Source: CAVRIA01 sp963721115
GTDB lineage: Bacteria; Desulfobacterota; Binatia; HRBIN30; CADEER01
NCBI GenBank assembly: GCA_963721115.1
Contig: CAVRIA010000021.1
Location: forward strand, 282,585-346,584
Length of the DNA: 64,000 nt
Direction of reading: 5' to 3'
Position numbers and translations under genes: made by a program. Under the pieces are notes generated by a model. That model was given only the letters and a program-made list of their open reading frames with translations. It made no database searches and had not been told where the DNA came from. How positions within the stretch are numbered: the first letter of the stretch is position 1; the number at the start of each line of letters is the position of its first letter. Positions 27,147-36,495 of this stretch are shown one piece after another.

Positions 27147-29509
27147 ACGCCTCCATGGCCGGCGCCCGCATCCTGGTGGTCGAGGACGAGGGGATCACCG
27201 CGAAGGACATCGAGAGCCGACTGACACGCCTGGGCTACGAGGTGCCGGCGATTGCCCAGACGGGCGAGGAAGCGATCGAGAAGGCCGAGCAGGTTCGACC
27301 GGACCTCGTTCTCATGGACATTCAGCTGAAGGGGACGATGGACGGCGTGCAGGCGGCGCGGCAGCTTGCGGAGCGCTTCGGCCTGCCGGTGACCTATCTC
27401 ACCGCCTTCGCCGACGACGCGACGCTGGCGCGGGCGCAGAACACCGCGCCCTACGGGTACATCGTCAAGCCGTTCGGCGAGCGCGAGCTTCACGCCGCCA
27501 TCCAGATGGCGCTCACGCGCCATCGTCTGGAGCGGGCGGTCGAAGAGGGACAGCGCTGGCTGTCGACGATCCTCGGCGCGGTTCGCGACGGCATCATCGC
27601 CACGGATCGCGAAGGCGTCGTGCGTTTCATGAACCCCATTGCCGAGTCCCTGACCGGTTGGCATCAGGCCGAGGCGCTGGGCAAGGAGCTGGCGGCGGTT
27701 TTTCGCACCGCTCCGCTCGAGAACGCCGGAGAGGCGGTGCAGCCGACGCTGCACGAGGGAAAGTCCGATCGCGTACGCCTCCTGCGCCGGGGCGGAAAGG
27801 CGACGCCGATCGAGGTCAGCGCCGCGATGGCGCGCGACCACCTGGGAGAGATCGCCGGCTTCGTTTGGGCATTTCGCGACATCAGTGCTCGCCTGCGCGC
27901 CGAGGAGAAGCTGCGCGAGCGCGAGGTCCACTTCCGGTCTCTGATCGAGAACGCATCGGACATCATCGGCGTGTTCGACCCGGACGGAACCATCTATTAC
28001 GCCAGTCCGTCGATCCAGCGGCAGATCGGCCGCGAGCCGGCCGATCTGCTCGGGACCAACGTCTTCGATCTCGTCCATCCCGAAGACGTGTCCGTGGCGA
28101 TGAGCAAGCTGCGCGAGGCGGCGGGGGAGGCCGGCAAGGCGGTGATCGACGTGCGCGTGCAGAGTGCGGGCGGCGCGTGGCGCGTCTTCGAGGCGGTGGC
28201 CACCCGGCACGTGGACGAAGACCTCGGGCCGCGCATCGTCGTCAACGCCCGCGACGTGACCGCGCGCAAGGAGGCGGAGGCGAAGCTCAAGGACGAGCTG
28301 GAGCTGACGGATGCCGTGGCCCGCGTCTCGCGCGAGCTGATCGGCGCCCTCGGATCTCCGACCCTTCTCGACCGCCTGTGTCGGGTCATGACTGAGGTGT
28401 TGCACTGCGACTTCAGCCACACGTGGATCAAGGACCCCGACGAGGAGGTCTTCCTCACCGTCGCCGGCCATGGCGATGCGTCCGAGCAGTGGGAGTCGAT
28501 GCGCGCCCTCAAGGTTCCGGCGGCGGTCGTCTCCGGTCTGGCGGAGCGGCTGCAGGCCGAGGGGTTCGCCGAGGTCGTGATGAGTCGGCCGCAGGACCTC
28601 CTGCCGCCGGCCCTGCCGATCAAGTATGGGATCACGCTGGCGCTGTATGTCGCCCTGCGCCGCGGCGGCGATCTGGTCGGCATCCAGACGGCGGGCTATC
28701 GCGGCCGGGAGGAGCCCTTTTCCGCGCAGCAGCGGCGCATCGCCGAGGCCGTGGCGCAGATCGCTTCGCTGGCGCTGGCGCAGTCGCGCCTGATGGAGGA
28801 GATGGAGCGCACCAGCGCTCTCAAGTCGGACCTGATGGCGGTCCTGTCGCACGAGCTGCGCGCTCCGGTCGGGAACATCGCCGGCTTCGCGGACCTCTTT
28901 CTGAACGGCGAGTTCGGCGCCTTGACCTCCGAGCAGCGGTCTCACCTGGAGACGATGAAGGAGAGCGCCATCGGCATGCAGGAGCTGATCCGCGGCACGC
29001 TGGAGGTGAACCAGGTCGAGAGACGGCGGGTGTATCTCGATCTGCGCGAGATCCCGGTGGCGGACCTGATGGCGGAGATCGAGCGGGAGGTCCGCGATCT
29101 GCCCCGGCATTCGGGCGTGGCCGTGACGTGGGAGATCGCCCCCGATCTGCCGATGCTGACGACGGATCCGTTGAAGCTGAAGATCGCGCTCAAGAACCTG
29201 GTGGCGAACGCGTTGAAGTACACGCGCGAAGGCTCGGTCCGGGTCTCCGCCCGCGCCAGAGGAGACGGTCTGGAGGTCGAGGTTCGCGACACGGGCGTAG
29301 GTATTCCCGCGGAGGCGCAGGAGTACATCTTCGAGCCGTTCCGGCGGGTGCGGGAAGCGGCGGCGGCGGAGGATGGCGTCGGCTTGGGACTGTACATTGC
29401 CCGGCGCATGCTGGAGAGCCTGCAGGGAGAGGTGACGGTCGAGAGCGCTCCGGGGCGAGGGTCCGTCTTCTACCTCAGGATTCCGCGGCAGGTACGGCAG
29501 AGGGGCTGA
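27143..29509 (+). CDS. Hybrid sensor: receiver-PAS-PAS-GAF-histidine kinase
   Basis: A 788-residue cytoplasmic protein. Residues about 9-125 are a receiver domain (LVVEDEG, phospho-Asp in LVLMDIQLKG, Lys in YIVKPFGE). Two PAS domains follow (about 140-255 and 270-390), then a GAF-like region (about 400-550). The HisKA domain has the phospho-His in AVLSHELRAPVGNIAGF and the ATPase has NLVANALKYT, DTGVGIP and GVGLGLYIA. A receiver at the N-terminus suggests it is phosphorylated by the HisKA_2 partner and relays the signal. Ligands are unknown. Confidence 0.88.
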   Translation: MNASMAGARILVVEDEGITAKDIESRLTRLGYEVPAIAQTGEEAIEKAEQVRPDLVLMDIQLKGTMDGVQAARQLAERFGLPVTYLTAFADDATLARAQNTAPYGYIVKPFGERELHAAIQMALTRHRLERAVEEGQRWLSTILGAVRDGIIATDREGVVRFMNPIAESLTGWHQAEALGKELAAVFRTAPLENAGEAVQPTLHEGKSDRVRLLRRGGKATPIEVSAAMARDHLGEIAGFVWAFRDISARLRAEEKLREREVHFRSLIENASDIIGVFDPDGTIYYASPSIQRQIGREPADLLGTNVFDLVHPEDVSVAMSKLREAAGEAGKAVIDVRVQSAGGAWRVFEAVATRHVDEDLGPRIVVNARDVTARKEAEAKLKDELELTDAVARVSRELIGALGSPTLLDRLCRVMTEVLHCDFSHTWIKDPDEEVFLTVAGHGDASEQWESMRALKVPAAVVSGLAERLQAEGFAEVVMSRPQDLLPPALPIKYGITLALYVALRRGGDLVGIQTAGYRGREEPFSAQQRRIAEAVAQIASLALAQSRLMEEMERTSALKSDLMAVLSHELRAPVGNIAGFADLFLNGEFGALTSEQRSHLETMKESAIGMQELIRGTLEVNQVERRRVYLDLREIPVADLMAEIEREVRDLPRHSGVAVTWEIAPDLPMLTTDPLKLKIALKNLVANALKYTREGSVRVSARARGDGLEVEVRDTGVGIPAEAQEYIFEPFRRVREAAAAEDGVGLGLYIARRMLESLQGEVTVESAPGRGSVFYLRIPRQVRQRG

Positions 29510-29576
29510 TTCCGGGCCCGCGCCGGCCGAGCGGGCCTTGCCGCTGGCCGAACGATCCGCTCGCCGTCCGGATCGC

Positions 29577-30566
29577 TCAGGAGAGCCGATCGACGAGCTG
29601 GTCGATGAGAGCGAGAAGGTTCTTCCGGTGCGGGGATGCCGGCAGTGCCAGCAAGGCGTCGCGTGCCCGGTCGGCGTGCCGCGCGGCGAGACGATATCCC
29701 TCCTCGATGGCCGGCGCGCGGCGGAGCCGGGCGAGCAGCGCGCCGAGTTCCTCCTCGCTCAGCGACGGCCGTTCGAACAGGCGGCGCACCTCGGGGTCGG
29801 AAGGCATGGCGAGAACGATCGGCAGGGAGGGATTCCCGTCGCGCAGGTCGAGGCCGACCGGCTTGCCGAGCTGCGATTCGAGCGCCACGACGTCGAGCAG
29901 GTCGTCGATCATCTGGAAGGTGAGGCCGACGTGCGAGCCGCAGCTGGCGAGAGCCTCGACGACCTCCTCCGAGGCGCCGGCCAGGTGCGCGGCGGTCCGC
30001 GCTCCCTGCTCGAACAACGACGCCGTCTTGCGACTGACGATCTCCATGTAGTCGTCGTAGGTGACGGCTGGGTTGTGGCGGAAACGGCCCTGCATGATCT
30101 CCCCCTCGGTGAGGGCGATGCACGCCTCCGCCGCCCAGCGGATCAGCTTCTCCTCGAAGCGGCCGCAGATCTGGAAGGCGCGGCTGAACAGGAAATCGCC
30201 CGTGACTAGCGTCTGCGCGACGCCGTACTTGCACAGGGCCGAGTCGCGACCGCGCCGGATGCGGCTGCCGTCGATGATGTCGTCGTGCAGGAGGCTGGCG
30301 GAGTGGATGAGCTCGAGGGCGACCGCGACATCGACGATGTCCGCCAGGTCCGTTCCGCCGCAGGCGCGGAAGATCAGCAGAGTCACGGCGGGGCGGATGC
30401 GCTTGCCCCCTGAGCCGATCAGATAGTCGGAGATGTCGGTGATGCGCGGCTCGCGCGAATGCAACAGCTCGGTCAGCCGCTGCTCGACGAGCTCCAGCTC
30501 GTCGGCGACGAGGTTGGCGGGTGAGGGGTGCGGCGAGGGCGCACGACTCGTGCTTGCGACGTTCAA
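29577..30566 (-). CDS. ispB: Long-chain polyprenyl diphosphate synthase
   Basis: A trans-prenyltransferase of the octaprenyl/heptaprenyl type: GSGGKRIRP, first Asp-rich motif SLLHDDIIDGSRIRRG, and second QMIDDLLDV. These bind Mg-diphosphates and extend farnesyl diphosphate for quinone side chains. About 329 residues with a TTG start at 30566 preceded by GGAGAG. The residues before the conserved core are disordered, so the true start could be internal. A strong promoter lies upstream. The window also encodes a short-chain paralogue at 53260. Confidence 0.86.
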   Translation of the reverse strand: MNVASTSRAPSPHPSPANLVADELELVEQRLTELLHSREPRITDISDYLIGSGGKRIRPAVTLLIFRACGGTDLADIVDVAVALELIHSASLLHDDIIDGSRIRRGRDSALCKYGVAQTLVTGDFLFSRAFQICGRFEEKLIRWAAEACIALTEGEIMQGRFRHNPAVTYDDYMEIVSRKTASLFEQGARTAAHLAGASEEVVEALASCGSHVGLTFQMIDDLLDVVALESQLGKPVGLDLRDGNPSLPIVLAMPSDPEVRRLFERPSLSEEELGALLARLRRAPAIEEGYRLAARHADRARDALLALPASPHRKNLLALIDQLVDRLS

Positions 30567-30599
30567 ACGTCTCTCCGTGTCTACCGTCCGATGAGAGTC

Positions 30600-30629
30600 G
30601 GATAATGTCAGAATGCGGTACCCTGTCAA
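30600..30629 (-). promoter_or_regulatory. Sigma-70-type promoter for the polyprenyl synthase
   Basis: On the minus strand a perfect TTGACA (30629-30624) is followed after 18 bases by TTATCC (30605-30600). The proposed TTG start lies about 34 bases further on. Confidence 0.5.
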
Positions 30630-30704
30630 GGAAGCCCGAAGAGCGGTGGGAGAGCGGGAGGGCGCGTTGCTTTTCGACAGACGAGCCGTTACGGTCGCAA
30701 ACGA

Positions 30705-31049
30705 ATGACAGGCCGGTTGCCGGTTCCCGCAGAAATCCGCCGTCTGGGGGTGCAATCCGTTCGCATCGTCTGGGCTGACGGTCACCAGTCGGACTACGCG
30801 AATCGCTACCTGCGCGACCACTGTCCCTGCGCCGAGTGTCGAGAGCGTCCGCGGCGCCACCTGCCGGTGATCGCCGGGCAGGGCGAGGAGATCTACCCGG
30901 TCCAGATCGGCGTCGTCGGCAGATACGCGCTCAGCGTCCAGTGGAGCGACGGACACGATACGGGGATCTACGGCTATCACACGCTGCGCGGGCTGTGCCC
31001 CTGCGACGGCTGCCGCGTCGCGGGCGAGGCGGCCGGGAAGTCGGCATGA
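30705..31049 (+). CDS. DUF971 / gamma-butyrobetaine hydroxylase N-terminal-like protein
   Basis: A 114-residue protein of the DUF971 (GBBH-like N-terminal) family, with SVRIVWADGHQSDY, two metal-binding pairs (CPCAEC and CPCDGC) and GRYALSVQWSDGHDTGIYGY. Stand-alone members are widely found beside Mrp/ApbC genes, as here. Its stop overlaps the start of mrp (ATGA). A zinc-binding role in Fe-S cluster handling is an inference from context, not proven. Confidence 0.85.
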   Translation: MTGRLPVPAEIRRLGVQSVRIVWADGHQSDYANRYLRDHCPCAECRERPRRHLPVIAGQGEEIYPVQIGVVGRYALSVQWSDGHDTGIYGYHTLRGLCPCDGCRVAGEAAGKSA

Positions 31050-32104
31050 CGACGATCGAGCTGGTGCGCGAACGGCTGGCGGAAGTGCAGCCGCTCGGCA
31101 TGAAACGGGACATCGTCGCCGCCGGCATGGTGCGCGACGTCGCCCTGCAGGGCGGCGTGGTCACCGTGCAACTCGCCGTCGGTCCGCTGCCGCCGCCGGT
31201 CGTAGAGGCCACCGTCGCCGACATCCGCCGCGGCCTCGGCGCTCTGCAGGGAGTCTCCTCCGTCGATGTCCAGCTCGTCGCGCCGCCGGGCGCCCCCGAG
31301 GCGGGGCCGCTGCCCGGGGTGGCGGACATCGTCGCGGTGTCGAGCACCAAGGGGGGGGTCGGAAAGTCGACCGTCGCCGTCAATCTGGCTTGCGCTCTGG
31401 CGCGAGGCGGGCGGCGCGTCGGGCTGCTCGACGCCGACGTATACGGGCCCAGCGTGCCGATGATGCTCGGCCTGTCGGGTCGCCCACGCGTCGTCGAGCA
31501 GACGAAGGTGTTCCCGCTGGAGAAGTACGGACTGCGCGTGATCTCGATGGGTTTTTTTCTCGACGACAGCTCGCCGGTCATCTGGCGCGGTCCGCTCGTC
31601 ACCGGGCTGCTGCGGCAGTTCCTGAAGGACGTGCAGTGGGGCGAGCTCGACGTCCTGATGATCGATATGCCGCCGGGGACCGGTGACGCGCAGCTCACCA
31701 TCGCCCAGCAGGTGCCGCTGTCCGGGGGAATCGTCGTCACCACGCCGCAGGAGGTCTCTCTGCGCGACGTCGAACGCGGGTTGGCGATGTTTCAGCAGGT
31801 GAACACCCCGGTCCTCGGCATCGTCGAGAACATGAGCTACTACGTGTGCCCGCAGTGCGCCGAGCGCGAGGAGCTCTTCGGCAGCGGTGGCGGCGCTCGG
31901 CTGCAGCGCGAGTTCGGCGTTCCCCTGCTCGGCCAGATCCCGCTGGTGCCCGAGCTGCGAGCCAGCGGCGACAGCGGCAAGCCCCTGGTGATCGACCAGC
32001 CGGATCATCCGGTCAGCCGAATCTACGCCGAGATCGCCGGCAAGGTGCTCGACGGCATCGCGGCGGAGCGCGAGCAGGCGCCCGCGCCGCGCATCGTCGG
32101 ATGA
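31046..32104 (+). CDS. apbC: Mrp/ApbC (NBP35-family) Fe-S cluster carrier ATPase
   Basis: A 352-residue P-loop ATPase. It has an N-terminal MIP18/DUF59-type domain (residues 1-85), the deviant Walker A SSTKGGVGKST near residue 100, DADVYGPSVP, IDMPPGTGDAQL and a CPQC pair near residue 270 for cluster binding. It loads 4Fe-4S clusters onto target proteins. It is cotranslated with the DUF971 gene, and a ferredoxin gene follows 183 bp later. Confidence 0.92.
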   Translation: MTTIELVRERLAEVQPLGMKRDIVAAGMVRDVALQGGVVTVQLAVGPLPPPVVEATVADIRRGLGALQGVSSVDVQLVAPPGAPEAGPLPGVADIVAVSSTKGGVGKSTVAVNLACALARGGRRVGLLDADVYGPSVPMMLGLSGRPRVVEQTKVFPLEKYGLRVISMGFFLDDSSPVIWRGPLVTGLLRQFLKDVQWGELDVLMIDMPPGTGDAQLTIAQQVPLSGGIVVTTPQEVSLRDVERGLAMFQQVNTPVLGIVENMSYYVCPQCAEREELFGSGGGARLQREFGVPLLGQIPLVPELRASGDSGKPLVIDQPDHPVSRIYAEIAGKVLDGIAAEREQAPAPRIVG

Positions 32105-32203
32105 CCGGGGTCGCGTCTTCGGTCCGGCGCGTCAGCGTTGCCGCGAAGCGAATCGCGGAGTCGCCATGATCTCGTCCGGAGGCGCATGGGAAAGTGACGA
32201 GGC

Positions 32204-32230
32204 GGCCCCGCGAGCTGGGTTCGCGGGGCC
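32204..32230. terminator. Strong GC hairpin after the apbC gene
   Basis: GGCCCCGCGA and TCGCGGGGCC form a perfect 10-bp stem with a 7-base loop. No U-tract follows, so it is either a Rho-assisted pause site or an RNA-protective structure. A smaller stem CCGCGA/TCGCGG lies at 32141-32158. Confidence 0.4.
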
Positions 32231-32287
32231 GAGCCCAGCGGAGCGCGAAGCGCGCACGGGGGCCAATTTTCGAAGGAGACCGTCGCG

Positions 32288-32620
32288 ATGGCGACGATGA
32301 TCACCGCGGAGTGCATCAACTGCGGAGCGTGCGAGCCGGAGTGTCCGAACACGGCGATCTACGAGGGCGGCGCGCCGTGGGCGTCGGAGACCGGGCCGCG
32401 CCCCGCCTTGCAGCAGGACATCTACTACATCGTTCCCGAGAAGTGCACGGAGTGCGTGGGGTTCTTCGATCAGGAGCAGTGCGCGGTGGTGTGCCCGGTC
32501 GACTGCTGCATCCCCAATCCCGACATCGTCGAGAGCGAGGATCAGCTGATTGCGCGGGCGCGCGCGCTGCACCCGGATCAGGACTTCGGAAGTCCCTTCC
32601 CGTCGCGGTTCCGCGCCTAG
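32288..32620 (+). CDS. Ferredoxin, 2[4Fe-4S] Alvin/YfhL type
   Basis: A 110-residue ferredoxin: cluster 1 ligands in CINCGACEPECPN, cluster 2 in CTECVGFFDQEQCAVVCPVD, with the long insertion between the second and third ligand typical of the Alvin-type subgroup. The start follows GAAGGAGA. It probably donates electrons in benzoyl-CoA-type or other low-potential reactions, but the partner cannot be read here. Confidence 0.9.
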   Translation: MATMITAECINCGACEPECPNTAIYEGGAPWASETGPRPALQQDIYYIVPEKCTECVGFFDQEQCAVVCPVDCCIPNPDIVESEDQLIARARALHPDQDFGSPFPSRFRA

Positions 32621-32729
32621 TCCAGTCCAGCCGGCGGTGCGACACGGCAACCCGAGCCGGAAAACTCGGATTGCCAGCCCACCGTGCCTCCGTTATAAGC
32701 CCAGGTTCGCGTGGTGCGGCCGAACGGCG

Positions 32730-33464
32730 ATGTCCCGACAAGCCTTTGCCCTTTTCAACCTGGTGCTGATCTTCGGCGCCTTCTCGATCGGGATGCGAGC
32801 CTTCTCGCGCGCCCGGCCGGATCTTTCGGGGGTGCGGGGATCGCGTCTCCTGGGGGCGCGGATCCGCGCCTGGTACTTCAGCAACCTGCTGCCGTTCGAG
32901 AAGCTGGCGGCGCGCCTCGGGGTCAAGCCGATCACCATCACCTACGCGCAGGTCGTGGCCAGCATTCTCACCGCGTTCGCCTATGCGCAGGGCCTGGTCT
33001 ACAGCGCGGGCTTTCTCGTCCTCTGCACCGGTACGATGGACATTCTCGACGGCAAGGTGGCGCGGCGCACCAACGGCGACAGCCAACGCGGCGCCTTTCT
33101 CGATTCGGTCATGGACCGATACGCGGAGTTCTTCGGCTACGCCGGCCTGCTGATCTTCTTCCGCCAGGGCTGGCAGGTGTGGGCGGTGCTGCTCGCCATT
33201 CTCGGCGGGACGATGGTGAGCTACACGCGCGCCCGCGCCGAGGGACTGGGGCTGCGGTGCGATATCGGCCTGCTGCAGAGGCCGGAGCGGTTCGTGCTGC
33301 TCGGCTTCGGATCGATCTTCAGCTCCATCGCGGCGCACGCTTTCGGCTGGGACCACGTTCTGCTGGGCCTGACGGTCGTGCTGCTGGCGCTGCTCACCAA
33401 CCTCACGGCCGTACAGCGGGTCATATTCGCCAGCCGCCGGCTCGCCGGGGAGAGAGATGGCTGA
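32730..33464 (+). CDS. CDP-alcohol phosphatidyltransferase
   Basis: A 244-residue membrane enzyme of the CDP-alcohol phosphotransferase family. The active-site pattern D-G-x2-A-R-x8-G-x3-D-x3-D is read in DILDGKVARRTNGDSQRGAF and continues as LDSVMDR. It makes a phospholipid by joining CDP-diacylglycerol to an alcohol; the alcohol (inositol phosphate, glycerol phosphate or other) is not determined. It overlaps the next small gene by 8 bp and heads a membrane-lipid operon. Confidence 0.85.
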   Translation: MSRQAFALFNLVLIFGAFSIGMRAFSRARPDLSGVRGSRLLGARIRAWYFSNLLPFEKLAARLGVKPITITYAQVVASILTAFAYAQGLVYSAGFLVLCTGTMDILDGKVARRTNGDSQRGAFLDSVMDRYAEFFGYAGLLIFFRQGWQVWAVLLAILGGTMVSYTRARAEGLGLRCDIGLLQRPERFVLLGFGSIFSSIAAHAFGWDHVLLGLTVVLLALLTNLTAVQRVIFASRRLAGERDG

Positions 33465-33639
33465 GCTGCGCGGCAAGGGCTGGCGGGTGATCGGCTATTT
33501 CGTCTGGATGCTCGGCGCCGGCGTGTTGCTGGACGGCGACACGCCGGCGATGGGGCGCCTGCTGCTCGTGGCGGGAGCGAGCCTCTTTCTGGCCGGCGCC
33601 TGGCAGTCGCTGAGCGGCGCGGGCGGAGAGCGCGAGTGA
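33457..33639 (+). CDS. Small two-helix membrane protein
   Basis: Sixty residues with two hydrophobic stretches (VIGYFVWMLGAGVLL and GRLLLVAGASLFLAGA). I recognise no family. It is translationally coupled on both sides: it overlaps the phosphatidyltransferase by 8 bp, and its stop overlaps the GTG of the UPF0104 gene (GTGA). That makes it very likely a real gene, perhaps a subunit of a lipid-handling complex. Confidence 0.7.
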   Translation: MAELRGKGWRVIGYFVWMLGAGVLLDGDTPAMGRLLLVAGASLFLAGAWQSLSGAGGERE

Positions 33640-34635
33640 GCCGCTCGGTCCGCATCGCCTTGAGCGTCGCGATCTCCGGGGTCTTCCTCGTTCTTCGCGG
33701 TTCGCAACGTCGACTGGCACGAGGCGCTGGAAACCCTGCGCAGGGCCAACTACCTGTGGGTCCTGCCGGTGCTGCCGGTGACCGTGTGGACCCTCTACAT
33801 CCGCGCGCAGCGCTGGCGAATCTTCCTGCACGCCTTCGGCGAGCCACCGCTGCGACCGCTGGTGGCGGCGACCAACATCGGCTTCATGGCGAACATGGTG
33901 CTGCCGCTGCGCATCGGGGAGGTGATCCGGCCGGTGCTCGCCGCCCGCAAGGAGAACCTTCCGCTGAGCGGCGTCCTGGCCAGCGTGCTCCTGGAGCGCA
34001 TCTTCGACATGTTCACCATCCTCCTGCTCCTGGGCGTATCGGTGAGCCTGGTCACGGTCGGCGATCAGGTGCGCGAGTGGGGGCTTTTGCTCACCGCCTT
34101 GGCCCTGGGCGTCGGCGGCGTTATCGCCCTGATTCGCTGGCAGGAAGATCTCGCCCTCGCTATCGCCCGACGGGCCTGCGCGCTGCTGCCCGCGCGCCTC
34201 GGCGAGCCCGTGTACGGCTTCGTGCGCGGTTTCGTCCAGGCGCTGGAGATGCTGGGCAGCGCGAGCGCCTTCGCGCGCGCCTTCCTGTGGTCGGTCTTTC
34301 TCTGGCTGGTGATCTCCACGGTCTACATGATGGCCTTCCTCGCCTTTCACCTCACCGTGCCGATGCTGACCGGAGCGGTCGTCCTGACGGCGACGGTAGC
34401 CATCGCCGTCTCGGTTCCCTCTGCGCCCGGCTACATCGGCGCCTTCCAGGTCGGCTGCGTGCTCGGCCTGGCGATCTTCAAGATCCCGGAAAGCGAGGCC
34501 ATCGCCTTCTCGATCGTCGTCCATCTGACCCAGTTTGTGAGCGTGATCGGCGCCGGACTATACTCGCTGTGGATGGAGGGCATGAGCTTCCGAGACGTCG
34601 AGGCGGCCGAGCGCGGCGATGACGAAGCGGCTTGA
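33636..34635 (+). CDS. UPF0104/LPG-synthase-like flippase domain protein (frameshifted)
   Basis: A multi-pass membrane protein of the lysylphosphatidylglycerol synthase TM-region (AglD2/UPF0104) family: RAQRWRIFLHAFGEPP, GFMANMVLPLRIGEVIRP, LERIFDMFTILLL and AVSVPSAPGYIGAFQ are typical. The frame breaks at about 33690-33697, between SGVFL and FAVRNVDWHEALE; a single-base change restores a 330-residue protein. It overlaps coaBC by 17 bp. The family moves lipids or polyprenyl-linked sugars across membranes. Confidence 0.82.
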
Positions 34636-35909
34636 CGGCAAGACGATCGTCGTCGGCCTGAGCGGCGGCATCGCGTGCTACAAGGCGGCCGAGCTGGTCC
34701 GCCTGCTGCGCACGGAAGGCGCGCGCGTGCGGGTGGTGATGACGCGACACGCGACAGAGTTCATCACCCCGCTGACCCTGCAGGCGCTTTCGGGAGAGCC
34801 CGTCTCCACCGAGCTCTTCGACCTCACGCAGGAGTCCGAGATCGGCCACATCCGGCTTGCCGACACCGCCGACGCGGTCGTCGTCGCGCCGGCGACGGCG
34901 AACCTGATCGGCAAGCTGGCGGCGGGCATCGGCGACGACCTGCTGACCACCGTCCTGCTGGCGACGCGCGCTCCGGTGCTGATCGCGCCGTCGATGAACG
35001 TCCACATGTTCGAGAACGCCGTCGTCCAGGCCAACCTGGCGAAGCTGGCCGAGCGCGGGCAGCGGATCGTCAGCCCCGGAGTGGGCTATCTGGCGTGCGG
35101 CTACGAGGGGGCGGGGAGGCTCGCGGAGCCGCCGGTGATCGCCGCCGAGATCGAGCGCGCGGTCGGTCCGGGCGGACCTGGTGGGAGAGCGAGTGTTGGT
35201 GTCCGCCGGTCCGAATCGCGAGGCGATCGATCCGGTGCGCTTCATCTCCAACCGGTCGACGGGAAAGATGGGCTATGCGCTGGCGGCGGCCGCCTGGCGG
35301 CGAGGCGCCGAGGTCGTGTTGGTGAGCGGTCCGACGGCGCAGCCGGCGCCGCACGGCGTGCGCCTGCGGCCGACGACGACGGCCGGGGAGATGTGCGAGG
35401 CGGTGCTGCGCGAGTGCGAGGCGGCGTCGATGATCTTCATGGCGGCCGCGGTCGCGGACTACCGGCCGGTCCGTCCCGCCGCGCACAAGATCAAGAAAGG
35501 GCAGGGGCCGCTGTCCATCGAGCTCGAACGAACGGTGGACATCCTCGGCGAGCTGCGCCGCCGCAAGGGTGACCGTCTGCTGGTCGGGTTCGCCGCCGAG
35601 ACCGAGAACGTCGTCGCCAACGCGGAGCGCAAGCGGCGCGACAAGGGGCTCGATCTGATGGTTGCCAACGACGTGTCGCGCGCCGACGCGGGGTTTGCCG
35701 CGGAGACGAACGAGGTGGTGCTGATCGACGCGGGCGGTCGCCAGGAGATCGGGCTGGCCGGCAAGGACGAGATCGCCGAGCGGATCCTCGACCGCGCCGT
35801 CGAGTTGCACAGGGGAGCCGCGGCCGGCGGCGGGAGTTCGCGCGTGCGCGAGCTGCGACGGCCGGCCGGTGCGGCGGTGCTGCGCGCCAAGCCGCGCCGC
35901 GGCCGCTGA
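34619..35909 (+). CDS. coaBC: Bifunctional phosphopantothenoylcysteine decarboxylase / synthetase (frameshifted)
   Basis: CoaBC of coenzyme A synthesis. The N-terminal flavoprotein decarboxylase shows GLSGGIACYKAAELVR, VVVAPATANLIGKLA and PSMNVHMFEN with the substrate-binding motif. The C-terminal CTP-dependent synthetase shows NREAIDPVRFISNRSTGKMG and AAAVADYRP. The frame breaks near 35172, between IERAVG and ADLVGERVLVSAG. The two catalytic halves are each intact. A translated split is unlikely because neither half has its own start. Confidence 0.88.
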
Positions 35910-35940
35910 TCGGCGATCTCGTGCGCGCTCTGGAGAACTG

Positions 35941-36495
35941 GTGGGAACGCCGCGCGAACCGCTTCCGGTAACGACGATCGTCGGCGTGCTCGCCGCGTCA
36001 AGTGAGCTGCTGAGCGCGGCTGCCGGCGCGGTTGCCGCGGATATCGCCCCGGTCGCACTGGCGAGTGAGCCCGCCGCGTGGACCGCCAGTGACTACTATC
36101 GGGACGAGATGGGGGACGAGATCTGGCGTCAGTTCCTCTCGCTCGACGACTGCCGCGCTCCGGGCGAGCTGCCTCTACTCAAGCTGCGGACGAATCGGCT
36201 CGAGGACCGTTGGCGAACCCCGCACGGCCGCCAGGTCAACCTCGATCCCGGATACGTCGACCTGCTTCGCCTGGTGCTGGCGTCGACCAAGGATGCCGCC
36301 CACCGAATCTACCTCGCAAGCGGCATCTACGCGGAGGCGACCCTGCGTTACGCAAACGGACGCTTCGAGCCGTGGCCGCACACGTACCCCGACTACGCCG
36401 TGCCGGCGGCGATCGAGTTCTTCAGCCGAGTGCGCGAGCGATTGCGGGAGCGGCGGCGACCGGAAACACCTCTTCCAGATCGCCGCGCCCGTTGA
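35941..36495 (+). CDS. DUF4416 family protein
   Basis: A 184-residue protein of the DUF4416 family: DYYRDEMGDEIWRQFLSLD, then LLKLRTNRLE, VNLDPGYVDLLRLVLASTKD, RIYLASGIYAE and PHTYPDYAVP are all family hallmarks. Function is unknown; the family occurs mainly in deltaproteobacteria and Nitrospirae. The GTG start at 35941 follows GGAGA by five bases. The 3' end overlaps the convergent phospholipase gene by 74 bp. Confidence 0.85.
   Translation: MGTPREPLPVTTIVGVLAASSELLSAAAGAVAADIAPVALASEPAAWTASDYYRDEMGDEIWRQFLSLDDCRAPGELPLLKLRTNRLEDRWRTPHGRQVNLDPGYVDLLRLVLASTKDAAHRIYLASGIYAEATLRYANGRFEPWPHTYPDYAVPAAIEFFSRVRERLRERRRPETPLPDRRAR

Noticed and set aside
32105..32287. A tRNA or small RNA in the gap after apbC
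   Set aside because: Only simple GC hairpins are present; no cloverleaf or T-loop sequence could be drawn.
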